Source: SMAG-U1939 sp036376595
GTDB taxonomy: Bacteria; Chloroflexota; Ktedonobacteria; Ktedonobacterales; JADMIN01
Assembly: GCA_036376595.1 (NCBI GenBank)
Contig: DASVAA010000004.1
Span: 1-64,000 of the forward strand
Direction: 5' to 3'
DNA length: 64,000 nt
The notes below the pieces were generated by a model. It made no database searches, was not told the origin of the DNA, and saw nothing but the letters and a program-made list of their open reading frames with translations. Below, in pieces: positions 8,995 through 17,934 of the stretch. Numbering within the stretch: the stretch's first letter is position 1; each line of letters opens with the position of its first letter. Position numbers and translations under genes: made by a program.

Positions 8995-10664
8995 CCGGCG
9001 GAAGCAACAACCGCTACGGGGGATCCTCCGATGATGGCGAGCCGATCGAGCCGGATCTTGCGGCGCTCGGGCGGCGGCTGGATCACGACGGCGGCACCTG
9101 GCGCCGCGGACTGGCCGACGAACAGCGCGTAGCGCAGCGCGTGATGGCGGCTATCTCCTCTGCGACTCCGACTTCACCCGCTCAGCCATCGGGTCTGGCG
9201 CTGAGCGCACGCACGCAGCACAATGAGGCAGGCGCGCCGTCGCAGCCGGGGGTGGCGAGACGTCCCGATCGCCCGCGACGAGGTGGACCCCGGCGGACAC
9301 AGCGCCTGCTGGCCGTGGCGGCGATGCTGGTCGTGGTGATCTTGCTGGCCGTGGTGCTGAAGGCCCTCGGCTCGCGCCAAGCGGCACCCCGACCAACGGC
9401 CACCGCGACGGCAACCACGGAGCCCACCGCGACGAGCACGCCGAGCTTCCCCGGCGCATGGAGCGTCGCCGGCACGGTTGCCCTCCAGGCGGCACCGACC
9501 TTCGCGCCGTCCGATCCGCGCGTGGCCTACGAGGTGGCAGTGCAGACACCCGGCGCGCCCGGCAGGGGAGGTCCCACAACTACGACCTTGATCCTCCAGC
9601 GAACCGATGATGCCGGCAAGACCTGGCACACCCTCCCACTGCCGCCTCGCCTGGTGGTGGATAACAATCTGCTGGACGTGCGTATAGTCGTCAGCGCGGA
9701 TGACGCGCGCACCGTGTACCTCTATTCGGCGCGCACGGAGGCGACCTGCGGCCCCCAGGGCGACCGCTTCGTGCCCACCCTGCCAGTGAAGCCCTGGATA
9801 CCGCAGGGCAGCGGCGGCGTCTGCCTGGCGCAGTATCAAAGCAGCGATGGCGGCGCAACATGGGCGACCTTGACGCTGCCGGTGCCGGGTGTCATCGCGC
9901 AGGTGGTGTACGACAGCAACGGCACGCTCTACGCGCTGGTGGCACACCCGCTCTACGGCAGCGGCAACCCGCTCCCCGATCGCCTGATCTCCAGCACCGA
10001 CGGCGGCCAGACCTGGCATGTGGCCGACGCCTCACTGTGGGCAGAGGGCTACGGCATTGTCAGCATGGCGGTCGCACCCAGCATCCCGAACACCGACCGG
10101 CTCGTCAGCGTGTGGGTGGTCACCAACCCGGTCGCGGTTTCCCAGAGCCAGCAGGCGGCACCTCAGTATCAGCCATGGCGCTCGGACGACGGCGGCGCGA
10201 CGTGGCGGCTGACCCTCAGCGGCCCACTGCCGTATCAGTACTCCGCGACGCTAGTAGCCGGCGCGGGTGCGCTCTATCAGCCCGCGCCACCGCCGACGAG
10301 TGCCCCCGTACCCCTCTCCTCCGCGATCCCGGCGGTCAGCACCGATGGCGGCGCGAGCTGGACCAAGCCGCCAACCGCCGGGCTGCCGTCAGGTGCGTCG
10401 GTGGACCTTTTCTCGGTTGAGCCAGTCGTCTCAGGCTCCACGATCATCGTTCCCTTCTATGGCTATGGCAGCGACAGCACTGCGTTCTACGCCTGGCAAC
10501 CGGGAGCGGCGTCGTGGACCCAGGTGGCGCCAACAATCCCTGTGCCGGCGGCGCAGCTCGACGATCTGTACGCCATCGCAGCCGGCGGCCGAACGACGTT
10601 GTGGGCGGTCTACAACGCGCTTGGCGGGGATGGTTTCACCATCGCATCGTTCACACTCAAGTAA
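8991..10664 (+). CDS. Membrane-anchored Asp-box (BNR) protein, putative anti-sigma partner
   Basis: 557 residues. The N-terminal 100 residues are cytoplasmic and charged, one transmembrane helix follows (about 105-126, LLAVAAMLVVVILLAVVL), then a Thr/Pro-rich stalk and a large outer domain. At least five Asp-box motifs (Ser-x-Asp-x-Gly-x-Thr/Ser-Trp, e.g. SSDGGATW, SSTDGGQTW, RSDDGGATW, STDGGASW) mark a sialidase-like beta-propeller. It overlaps the sigma-factor stop by four bases. Membrane proteins encoded directly after ECF sigma factors usually hold the sigma factor inactive; that role is inferred, because no zinc-binding anti-sigma motif (HxxxCxxC) is visible. The propeller could be an outside sensor. 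Confidence 0.75.
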   Translation: MTGGSNNRYGGSSDDGEPIEPDLAALGRRLDHDGGTWRRGLADEQRVAQRVMAAISSATPTSPAQPSGLALSARTQHNEAGAPSQPGVARRPDRPRRGGPRRTQRLLAVAAMLVVVILLAVVLKALGSRQAAPRPTATATATTEPTATSTPSFPGAWSVAGTVALQAAPTFAPSDPRVAYEVAVQTPGAPGRGGPTTTTLILQRTDDAGKTWHTLPLPPRLVVDNNLLDVRIVVSADDARTVYLYSARTEATCGPQGDRFVPTLPVKPWIPQGSGGVCLAQYQSSDGGATWATLTLPVPGVIAQVVYDSNGTLYALVAHPLYGSGNPLPDRLISSTDGGQTWHVADASLWAEGYGIVSMAVAPSIPNTDRLVSVWVVTNPVAVSQSQQAAPQYQPWRSDDGGATWRLTLSGPLPYQYSATLVAGAGALYQPAPPPTSAPVPLSSAIPAVSTDGGASWTKPPTAGLPSGASVDLFSVEPVVSGSTIIVPFYGYGSDSTAFYAWQPGAASWTQVAPTIPVPAAQLDDLYAIAAGGRTTLWAVYNALGGDGFTIASFTLK

Positions 10665-10706
10665 CATGCTGTGGCTGGTGCGATTCGTCCCTATTCGCAT
10701 GCCTGT

Positions 10707-11474
10707 CTACCAGCCGTTGCGACCGGCGCCGCGCGAGCGCGAGGGGCTGCCCTGCCGCCGGGCGTCGTCGTCGCGGCCCCGGCGCGGCTCGGACCAGCCG
10801 CCGCCACCGCCGAGCTCGTCCCGCTGGGGACCGTAGCCATAGCGGTTGCTGGAAGCGTTGGCGCTCGCGGTGGCGAGGTCGCCCTTGCTGCCGCGCTTGC
10901 CCCGTGCCTGTCCCGCGCGCTTGCCGCGTAGCAGCGCCTTGAGGAAGGGACCGTAGCCGCCGCGCAACAGCACGGACAGCGCGATGGCGGCGATCAGCAA
11001 GCCGAGCAGCGCGACGATGCAGCTTGACGTGGTCGCTAGCAGCAGCCCGTTGGAGCCGAAGGCGCCCGCTGAGAGGCCGCCAAGCGGGCCGTCCCCGCTA
11101 CCGCCGGCCGAGGGGAGCTGCGAGACGACCTTCGTGGGCTGCGGGCCGACGTCACCACCATTGCCGCCCCCGCCTCCGCCGCCGCTGTCTCCAGTGGTAG
11201 CGGTCGGCGGCGCGGTGGTCGGGGTGCTAGTCGCCGTGGTCGTCGCGGTGACGGACGGGCTGGCGCTCGGCGTCGGTGATCCGCCTGGGTGGGGCGTATT
11301 CGTCGGCGGGGGCGGAGTCTCGGTCGTCGAGATCGGTATCGGCGTGTCGGTGGGACTACCCGCTACGGGCACGACGAACGGCGCGGCGGCGACGCGTGCT
11401 GCAGTACCGCTGAGCGCAATCCCCGCCAGCGCGAGCCACACACCCGCTACCAGCAGCACGAGCGCGCGGCGCAT
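10707..11474 (-). CDS. Hypothetical secreted/membrane protein with Thr-Pro-rich stalk
   Basis: 255 residues from ATG 11474. A signal peptide (MRRALVLLVAGVWLALAGIALS) is followed by a long Thr/Pro/Ser-rich stretch (TDTPIPISTTETPPPPTNTP and more) and a Gly-rich run. A second hydrophobic helix (about residues 155-178) and a very basic, Arg/Gly-rich tail of about 70 residues come last. The layout (signal, outer stalk, membrane helix, basic inner tail) resembles a surface-anchored stalk protein. The frame is open to ATG 11606 upstream, but the signal peptide supports 11474. The ribosome site is weak. No homologue is recognised. Confidence 0.65.
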   Translation of the reverse strand: MRRALVLLVAGVWLALAGIALSGTAARVAAAPFVVPVAGSPTDTPIPISTTETPPPPTNTPHPGGSPTPSASPSVTATTTATSTPTTAPPTATTGDSGGGGGGGNGGDVGPQPTKVVSQLPSAGGSGDGPLGGLSAGAFGSNGLLLATTSSCIVALLGLLIAAIALSVLLRGGYGPFLKALLRGKRAGQARGKRGSKGDLATASANASSNRYGYGPQRDELGGGGGWSEPRRGRDDDARRQGSPSRSRGAGRNGW

Positions 11475-11868
11475 GTGGTTCTGTGTGCCACGGGAAGAGG
11501 AATGCGCACCCGATGAGGCAGGGTGCACGCCATGCGCCCCTACGCGCTTGCCCCGGCCGCCGCCATCATCCACTGGCACTGGTCGCCGCATCGTCCGCGC
11601 CCCCACGCTCCACGCTCGCCGTACGCTTTTCGCCCTGGGTCAGTCTACGAAGCGCTCCCCGGCCTGTCAACTCGCCAGGACCACGGCGGGTCAGAGCGGA
11701 GACGGTGAACGCGGAGGTTCGCGGAGGTCGCGGAGGTCGCGGAGAAGGAGAAAGCAGAGAGCCTAACCGCAGAGGGCGCAGAGACAAACCGTAGGGGCGC
11801 ATGGCATAAGCCTTCGGGGAGACGTGGCCGCAGGGGCACGATTCGTGTGCGCTCGCCGGAGGATACAC
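11475..11868. other. Intergenic region with family 1 repeat
   Basis: 394 bases. The AG-rich family 1 repeat occupies 11690-11790 on the + strand (GAACGCGGAGG, TCGCGGAGG units, GAAAGCAGAG, ACCGCAGAGGGCGCAGAG). The rest holds nothing I recognise. Confidence 0.6.
11690..11790 (+). repeat. AG-rich dispersed repeat (family 1)
   Basis: Same modules and order as at 4790-5033. Unlike most copies, this one is not directly 3' of a gene on the same strand. Confidence 0.8.
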
Positions 11869-12543
11869 TCATGCTCCCAGGCAGGCGTCAAGGTCGGCAA
11901 TCGCCTGAGCGGTATTCTGGAACAGGATGGCGTGCATGCCGAGTGCGCGGGCGGCGGCGACGTGACCCGCAAAGTCGTCGAGGAAGACGGTCTCATCCAG
12001 CCGCACGCCGAGCCGGTCGCAGGTGCGCTGGAAGATGCGCGGATCGGGCTTGGCGATCCCCTCCTCGTGGGAGTAGACGATGAGATCGGTGATCGCGTCG
12101 AAGTGGTAGCGGTTCTGCTCCTCGCGGCGAGCGCCGACGAAGCTGTTGCTGAGCAGCGCGGTGCGATAGCGCGGGCGCAGGGCGGCGAAGTAGGCGATCA
12201 GCTCGCTATTGGCCGCGCCGCAATACACGTCCCAATGGTCGCGCACGAAAGCGTCGCACTGCGCCTGGTCCATGCCGGTGACGGCCCGCAGCTCCGCGAG
12301 CCATTCTTCTTCGGTGCAGGTGCCGAGCGCGCCGCTTTTGCCCTGGCCGTGCAACTGCTCATCCATGGCGTGCAGCCGCGCGTCCAGCTCACCCGGCGCG
12401 AGGCCCAGGCGTGTCTCCCACGCGGTAATCATCGCCGGGAAGCCTGCCGTTGGCTCACCGCCTGTGAGCGCCATCTCCAGCACGCCGCCGATGTCGAAGA
12501 CTACCGCTCGAACCGCCACGTCGGCCCTCCCTTCCAAATCCAA
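11869..12543 (-). CDS. HAD superfamily hydrolase
   Basis: 224 residues. Motif I is VVFDIGGVLE, where the usual second Asp is Gly, as in the epoxide-hydrolase/dehalogenase-like HAD subgroup. Motif II is LLSNS, motif III the Lys of GIAKPDP, and motif IV VFLDDFAGHV. The helical cap lies between motifs I and II. Relatives are phosphatases or dehalogenases acting on small metabolites; the missing second Asp argues for phosphatase activity being weak or absent, but many such proteins remain hydrolases. The start ATG 12543 comes before RADVAVRAVVFDIG; a GTG/ATG nearer the motif is possible. It is transcribed divergently from the next stalk protein. Confidence 0.85.
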   Translation of the reverse strand: MDLEGRADVAVRAVVFDIGGVLEMALTGGEPTAGFPAMITAWETRLGLAPGELDARLHAMDEQLHGQGKSGALGTCTEEEWLAELRAVTGMDQAQCDAFVRDHWDVYCGAANSELIAYFAALRPRYRTALLSNSFVGARREEQNRYHFDAITDLIVYSHEEGIAKPDPRIFQRTCDRLGVRLDETVFLDDFAGHVAAARALGMHAILFQNTAQAIADLDACLGA

Positions 12544-12800
12544 AGCCTATCCGTTGTGCAAGGGAGTACGGCAGGCACCGGTGGCTTGCCACACGCCCGC
12601 CAGAAGCTCGTGCGACCAAGGATAACATGCCAGCCAACGCGCGGCCTTTGCGTGGCGTCCGTGCGGCACGGACGCGCGTACTATATGGGCATTTGGCGCG
12701 GCGTACGGCGGCGCGATCTGCTACACTGGCGTCCAGGACGATCTCCCCACCGGCGCGAGGTCGCCGCGGGCAGAACAACGCAGGCAACGAAAGGGTGAGC

Positions 12801-13772
12801 ATGAGCACGCCGCGCGATCACCCGACGACGCCGCTTCCCGGTCGTGGTTCCGGGTCTGTGCCATACGGACCCGACGAGCCGACGATCCAGATGCGCTCGC
12901 TTGCCGACCTCGGCCAGCCGGATGCGCGCCCCGAGGCGCCGACCATTGCCGACCTGACAGCCCCCAACCTGCCGGCGGTGCGCCCATCGCAGCCGCTCAT
13001 GCCCCGCTCAGCATCCAGCCGGCTGGTGCACAAGGTGCCGTGGCGCGATCTGCGGGGATCGCAGGGAGCGGCCATCCTGATCGCCGCATGCGTGTTCTTC
13101 TTCGCCTTCGTGCTAGTGTTAACCGCACTCGTGCTGCGTCCGATCCTATCGCTGTTTCCAGGCCCCGGCGTCCCTCGTCCCGCCGCCGCCGCGACGGCCA
13201 CGTCCCTGCCCACAGCCACAGCCACAGCTACGCCGTCTCCCACGGCCATCCCGCCAGCCAACACAGCGACCTTCGTCACGTTGGATACTACCACGCAGGG
13301 CAACTGGCAGGGCGTGTACGGCAGCGCGGGCTACATGCTCGCTGGCGATGCGACCCAGCAGCTCCCCGCGGCGATCCAGGTGACCCCATCGGGCGCAGCG
13401 CCGTATACCTGGGCCGCTTCAACAGATGACGCGCGCGCGCCCGTCAAGCCTGAGAATAGCGACGACCGCATCGCCGCCTGCTGGTACTCATTCACCAGCT
13501 TCACGATCGACGTCAACATCACCGACGGTCAGACCTACCAGCTCGCGCTCTACCTGCTCGACTGGGACCAGCAGAATCGCGTTGAGACCGTGAGCGTCGT
13601 GGACGGGAGCTCTGGCACCGCGCTCGATACGCGGCCCGTGAGCGGCTTCGGCAATGGCGAGTATCTCGTGTGGCAGGTGCGCGGCCACGTCAGCATTCAG
13701 GTCATCAACGCCGCCGGATCGCTCAACGCCGTGGTCAGCGCGCTGTTTTTCGCCCCCGCCGCCTCCGCGTAA
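12801..13772 (+). CDS. Hypothetical stalked membrane protein, paralogue A
   Basis: 323 residues from ATG 12801 (AAAGGGTGAG upstream). A cytoplasmic region of about 100 residues precedes one membrane helix (AAILIAACVFFFAFVLVLTAL). Then come a TATATPSPT-type stalk and a C-terminal domain of about 150 residues: LDTTTQGNWQGVYGSAGY, RIAACWYSFTSFTIDVNITD, YQLALYLLDWD, LVWQVRGHVSIQV, ALFFAPAAS. This domain occurs at the C-terminus of many secreted bacterial proteins and looks like a beta-sandwich, possibly carbohydrate-binding. The next gene encodes the same architecture, so the two arose by duplication. Function unknown. Confidence 0.78.
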   Translation: MSTPRDHPTTPLPGRGSGSVPYGPDEPTIQMRSLADLGQPDARPEAPTIADLTAPNLPAVRPSQPLMPRSASSRLVHKVPWRDLRGSQGAAILIAACVFFFAFVLVLTALVLRPILSLFPGPGVPRPAAAATATSLPTATATATPSPTAIPPANTATFVTLDTTTQGNWQGVYGSAGYMLAGDATQQLPAAIQVTPSGAAPYTWAASTDDARAPVKPENSDDRIAACWYSFTSFTIDVNITDGQTYQLALYLLDWDQQNRVETVSVVDGSSGTALDTRPVSGFGNGEYLVWQVRGHVSIQVINAAGSLNAVVSALFFAPAASA

Positions 13773-14120
13773 CACTCCCCGGGCACGGCTGCTATAGCGG
13801 CTCATTGAGCCACGCGACTGATCCTGCCACCAGTCACAATGGCCGCGACGTGATACGCGGTGATACGCGGGGGCAGCCCGGTTCGTGGCCACCAGGGAAG
13901 ATAGCCCTCTCGCGCCTTTGCGAGTCGCATCGTGCTGTGTCGCATCCCGATCCCGCCATATTCGACCATTGCTCCGCGGTCCAGCGCGCGACGAAGCGTT
14001 CGATAGAGCGTACGACAAGCTGGTGGCGCAGAACCTGCGGTACCGGCGCCCAGAACGACGTCTACCGGCCTGCGACGTTCCGGTCGCATCAGGTGCGGTC
14101 GCCACGAAGAGGATGTAGGC
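13773..14120. other. Intergenic region between the two paralogues
   Basis: 348 bases. It holds a short direct repeat (GTGATACGCGGTGATACGCG, about 13850-13869) and the ribosome site GAGGATG of the next gene. A short open frame (13885-14118) has no recognised homology or ribosome site and is not called. Confidence 0.5.
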
Positions 14121-15068
14121 ATGAGCGTCCCACGCAACATGGCGCGTCGCTCCGACCATGAGCTGGTCGAGCCTGACAACCCAACGACCAAGAGCCGCCG
14201 ACGCGCCAGCCACCGCGACCTCGGTGGGCCTCGTCCTGGCGCCGCGGATCCGCTGCGCTCCGGCGTCACCGGCAACGAGGTACCAGTTACGCTCCGGCCC
14301 TTCCGAAGGGCCGCACAGAGTCGCTGGCCCGCGCCGGCTGCATTGAGCTATGTCGCCGCGCGCCCGGCGCGCCCGCTTCAGAGGCGGGATGTCGCGTTCC
14401 TCCTCGGCAGCCTCGGACTCGTCCTCGCGTTCGTAGTGGTGGCGACCGCGTTGGTGCTCGGTCCCGTGGTATCGCTGTTCTCCAGCAGTTCTCCCGGCCC
14501 ACCCATCGCCGCCGGAACGCCGATAGCCACGTCTCCGTCCAAGGCCACATCGCCCACCACGTCCGCGACATTTAGCGCGCTTGACACCACCACGCTCGGC
14601 AACTGGCAGAACGCGTATGGCAGCGCCGGATATCTCATCGCTGGCGATAGACAGCAGCTCCCCGCCTCGATCCACGTGACGCCTTCGGGGACCACCTACT
14701 GGGAGTGGGCCAAATCGACCTCCCAGGCTCGCGCGCTGGTGAGGTCCGAAGATACCCGCAGCCGCATCGCTGCCTGCTGGTATACCTCGACGACCATGGC
14801 GTTCGACGTCAATATCACCGACGGGCATACGTACCAGTTGGCGCTTTACGTGCTCGACTTTAATGAGCCAGACCGCCGTGTCGAAACCGTCAGCGTCGTT
14901 GACCCTAGCTCCAGCCATGTGCTCGATACGCGGCAGCTCAGGACTTTCAGCAGCGGCGATTATGTGGTCTGGCAGGTCAGCGGACATATCAGGATCCAGG
15001 TGACCAACAACGGCTCCATCAACGCCGTGATCAGCGGCCTGTTCTTCGCGCCAGCCGCCTCTGCGTAG
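14121..15068 (+). CDS. Hypothetical stalked membrane protein, paralogue B
   Basis: 315 residues with the same plan as paralogue A: cytoplasmic N-terminus, membrane helix (FLLGSLGLVLAFVVVATALVL), short Thr/Pro/Ser stalk, and the same C-terminal domain. Conserved blocks are LDTTTLGNWQNAYGSAGYLI, RIAACWYTSTTMAFDVNITD, YQLALYVLDFN and VISGLFFAPAASA. The outer domain is far better conserved between the two copies than the cytoplasmic region, so selection appears to act on the outer domain. GAGGATG lies upstream of ATG 14121. Function unknown. Confidence 0.78.
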   Translation: MSVPRNMARRSDHELVEPDNPTTKSRRRASHRDLGGPRPGAADPLRSGVTGNEVPVTLRPFRRAAQSRWPAPAALSYVAARPARPLQRRDVAFLLGSLGLVLAFVVVATALVLGPVVSLFSSSSPGPPIAAGTPIATSPSKATSPTTSATFSALDTTTLGNWQNAYGSAGYLIAGDRQQLPASIHVTPSGTTYWEWAKSTSQARALVRSEDTRSRIAACWYTSTTMAFDVNITDGHTYQLALYVLDFNEPDRRVETVSVVDPSSSHVLDTRQLRTFSSGDYVVWQVSGHIRIQVTNNGSINAVISGLFFAPAASA

Positions 15069-15086
15069 CATCGCCGGATCACGCGC

Positions 15087-16064
15087 TCACAGCAACTCCT
15101 TCAGCCGGTCGCGGTCGAGGTTGCCGCCAGAGACGATGGCCGCGACGCGCGCGTTTGGTGGCAGGCCCGCCACCTTGCCCGCCAGCAGCGCTGCGTAGGC
15201 CGCCGCGCCCGATGGCTCCGGCAGCAGCTTGGCGCGCTCCATCAGCAGATGCATTGCCGCCACAATCTCGTCATCCGAGACCAGCACCACGTCATCCACC
15301 AGGGCCTTCGTGTGGGCGTAATTGAGCACGCCGGCAAACGGCGCCGCCAACCCATCGGCGATCGTATTCAGCGTATCCGCGTGCGCCGCCGCGCCTTCGC
15401 GCAGGCTCTTGGTCATCACCGCCGCGCCCTCCGGCTCGACGCCGATCACGCGCGTGCGCGGGCTGATCGCCTTGACCGCCGCCGCCACGCCGCTGATCAG
15501 CCCGCCCCCGCCGACCGGCACGATCACCGCGTCCAGCTCATCCGGCGCGTCCTCCATCAGCTCCAGTCCGACGGTCCCCTGGCCCGCGATGACGTAGGGA
15601 TCGTCAAACGGCGCGACGAAGGTCAGCCCGCGCTCGGCCTGGATCTCTTCGGCTTTAGGGAGCAAATCGTGGTGCGTGCCGTGCAGGATCACCTCGGCGC
15701 CGTAGCCGCGCGTCGCCTCGGCCTTGGCACGCACCACCGTGGCGGGCATCACCACCGTCGCGGCAATCCCCAGGATGCCGGCGGCGTAGGCCACGCCTTG
15801 CGCATGGTTGCCGGCGGAGATGCTGATCACGCCGCGCGCGCGCTCCTCGTCGCTCAGGCTCAGCAGCTTGTTCAGCGCGCCGCGCGGCTTGAACGACCCC
15901 GTCTTCTGGAACAGCTCGGCCTTGAGCAGCAGACGCGCGCCCACCCGCTTGCCCAGCGCCGTCGCGCTCATCAAGGGCGTGTGATGAATGTAGGGCGCGA
16001 TGCGCTCGCGCGCCGCCCGAATCTGCTCCAGCCCGACCAGCTCGTCGTTCTCCACCGCGGCCAT
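15087..16064 (-). CDS. Threonine ammonia-lyase / serine-threonine dehydratase
   Basis: 325 residues, the length of catabolic (TdcB-like) threonine dehydratases or serine racemases, without the C-terminal ACT domains of biosynthetic IlvA. The PLP lysine is in TGSFKPRGALNKLL and the phosphate-binding Gly loop is GGGGLISGVAA; SAGNHAQGVAYAA is the Asn loop. It deaminates threonine to 2-oxobutanoate (or serine to pyruvate) in the cytoplasm. ATG 16064 is chosen because AGGAG lies upstream and homology begins there; the open frame upstream is repeat-derived. Isoleucine synthesis or threonine breakdown cannot be separated from sequence alone. Confidence 0.9.
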   Translation of the reverse strand: MAAVENDELVGLEQIRAARERIAPYIHHTPLMSATALGKRVGARLLLKAELFQKTGSFKPRGALNKLLSLSDEERARGVISISAGNHAQGVAYAAGILGIAATVVMPATVVRAKAEATRGYGAEVILHGTHHDLLPKAEEIQAERGLTFVAPFDDPYVIAGQGTVGLELMEDAPDELDAVIVPVGGGGLISGVAAAVKAISPRTRVIGVEPEGAAVMTKSLREGAAAHADTLNTIADGLAAPFAGVLNYAHTKALVDDVVLVSDDEIVAAMHLLMERAKLLPEPSGAAAYAALLAGKVAGLPPNARVAAIVSGGNLDRDRLKELL

Positions 16065-16229
16065 CCGCGCTGCTCCTGTTCTGTATGGGTCCTCACCCCC
16101 CAACCCCCATTCCCTGCGGGGCGAGGGGGAGCCAGAGGGCGGGGCGTGGCTCGCGCCACGACACACGATGCGTTGGCGGGCGACTCGTAGGGGCGTCCGG
16201 TGGGCGCCCGGCGTCACCAGGCGCGCCCG
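16065..16229. repeat. Intergenic repeats (families 4 and 2)
   Basis: 16092-16133 is a CACCCCCCAACCCCCATTCC...GCGAGGGGGAG element, also found at 55464-55507. 16188-16212 is one GGGCGTCCGGTGGGCGCCC hairpin unit. Confidence 0.75.
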
Positions 16230-17576
16230 CTAGCCTACCGCCGAAGTCTCTGGCTCCAGTGTACGCGATCCCGATACGTCGCGGTTATCGTAGCGGCGGA
16301 AGCGCGGCAGCGCCAGCGCCAGCAGCCCCACGCCCACCACGCAGAGGATGCCGCCGGCGGCGACCGAGAAGCGTGGCGTGAACACCGTCGCCACCGCGCC
16401 TGCCTCCACGTCGCCCAGCAGCGGACCGCTGCTGTAGCTGACCAGCTCGATGCTTGCCAGCCGGCCGCGCAGTGCGTCGGGGATCGTCTGGTTCCAGATC
16501 ACGCTGCGGAAGAGGCCGCTGATCATGTCGGCAGCGCCGGCCAGCGCCAGGAAGAGCAGCGCCAGCGGCAGCGACGAGACGAAGCCCATCAGGGCAATCG
16601 CCACGCCCCAGGCACCCGCCGCCAGAATCACTGCCAGCCCATGGCGGTGGATGCGTCCCGTCCAGCCGCTGGCGGCCGAGGCGACGAAGGCGCCCACCGC
16701 CGGCGCGGAGTAGAGCAGGCCGAGCGCCGTCGCGGCGGGAATGCCCCTGCCACCCTCAGCGTAGGCGACGGCCAGCGCGGGGAAGAGCGCCACCGGCATG
16801 CCGAAGAACATGGCGACTATATCCACCAGATAGGTGCCCATCAGCTCGGGGCGCGACCAGGCGTAGCGCAGCCCCTCGACCACCCGCGCCAGGCTCGGCC
16901 GCTCAGCGTCGGGTGGTGGCGGAACGGCGCGCATCAGGTTGAGGGCAATCAGCGAGACGACGAAGGTGAGCACGTCCACGCCGTAGGTGCTGGGCAGGCC
17001 AATCGTGGCGATCAGCAGGCCCGCGACCGCCGGGCCAAGGATCTGGGCAAAGGTGGAGCGCAGCGAGATCAGCGCGCCTGCCGCAGCCAGCTCGTCGTGC
17101 TCCACCAGCCGTGGCAGCAGCGCGTCGAGCGAGGGCCGCTGCAGCGCGTCGAGTCCAGCGGCGAGCGCCGCGACGACGTAGAGCACCCAGACCAGAGGAT
17201 GCGGCAGCAGCGCGTTGAGCAGCAGCACGCCGGAGAGCGCGGCGAGCGCCAGCTCGGTGAGCTGCACCATGCGCCGCCGGTCAACCGCATCGGCCAGCGC
17301 GCCGCCCACGAAGGCCAGCGCCAGCAGCGGGACAAGCTGCACGATGCCGAAGAGGCCGATCGCCAGTGGCGAGTGCGTGAGGGCGTACGCCTGGTACGGG
17401 ATCGCGACGTAGGTGATCATGTTGCCGAAGAACGAGACCAGCCGCCCCGCGTAGAGCAGGCGGAAGTCGCGGTGCCGGCGCAGTGGGGTCACGTCGAGCG
17501 CCGCCGCGCGCAGCAGCCGGCTCAGGCGGCCGCCGCGATCGTGCCGCTCGCCCGATCCGTTGTGTTCCGCGCTCAT
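16230..17576 (-). CDS. MFS transporter (EntS-like)
   Basis: 448 residues with about twelve membrane helices. After a basic N-terminus comes RRHRDFRLLYAGRLVSFFGN, the usual opening of the EntS/macrolide-efflux MFS branch. The cytoplasmic loop between helices 2 and 3 has GGALADAVDRRRMVQ, matching the MFS loop signature (G-x-x-x-D-x-x-G-R-R). A second copy-like loop (GLWAGRL type) is degenerate. It probably exports a drug-like compound or siderophore by proton antiport; the substrate is unknown. ATG 17576 is favoured over the upstream open frame, which reads through a repeat. No regulator is next to it. Confidence 0.88.
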   Translation of the reverse strand: MSAEHNGSGERHDRGGRLSRLLRAAALDVTPLRRHRDFRLLYAGRLVSFFGNMITYVAIPYQAYALTHSPLAIGLFGIVQLVPLLALAFVGGALADAVDRRRMVQLTELALAALSGVLLLNALLPHPLVWVLYVVAALAAGLDALQRPSLDALLPRLVEHDELAAAGALISLRSTFAQILGPAVAGLLIATIGLPSTYGVDVLTFVVSLIALNLMRAVPPPPDAERPSLARVVEGLRYAWSRPELMGTYLVDIVAMFFGMPVALFPALAVAYAEGGRGIPAATALGLLYSAPAVGAFVASAASGWTGRIHRHGLAVILAAGAWGVAIALMGFVSSLPLALLFLALAGAADMISGLFRSVIWNQTIPDALRGRLASIELVSYSSGPLLGDVEAGAVATVFTPRFSVAAGGILCVVGVGLLALALPRFRRYDNRDVSGSRTLEPETSAVG

Positions 17577-17934
17577 CGCTTCCCGTTCTCCAAGGCAGTC
17601 CCACCACCCGGCGGGCGGGACCTGTCCCGCCCCTACAACTGGGCAAGGACAAGGGAGAGTCATCCGCCGCAACGCCTCGCAAGATTGTCGCATGCGTGGC
17701 GGTGCGCGGCCAGCAGGAATCTGCCCAAGATTTACACCGGGCATGATGCGGCGCGCCCTACTTGACGCGCCTCCTAGCCCTAACGTCGCATTGGCGCATC
17801 ACACGAGGGCTGCTATAGTGCCCCCACGCGCCGCGTCTGCCACCCTCGCCCCGCAGGGTGTAGTGGCGAGGCCCGCCTCGCCTCTGCCGGGGCCGGGAGG
17901 TGAGGACCTGTCTGGCGCGCAGAGAGGACCGCGC
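17577..17934. other. Intergenic region upstream of the HEPN-like gene
   Basis: 358 bases between divergent genes. 17608-17634 holds a short GGCGGGACCTGTCCCGCCCC element (a similar one is at about 60370-60395). A promoter is at 17791-17819. No further gene was found. Confidence 0.55.
17791..17819 (+). promoter_or_regulatory. Candidate promoter of the HEPN-like gene
   Basis: -35 TTGGCG (17791-17796) and -10 TATAGT (17814-17819), 17 bases apart, about 115 bases before the GTG start. Confidence 0.55.

Noticed and set aside
13773..13869. Attachment-site-like direct repeat GTGATACGCG
   Set aside because: Too short and without a nearby recombinase.
13885..14118. 77-codon open frame between the two stalked paralogues
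   Set aside because: No ribosome site, no recognised family, and it ends just before the next gene's ribosome site.
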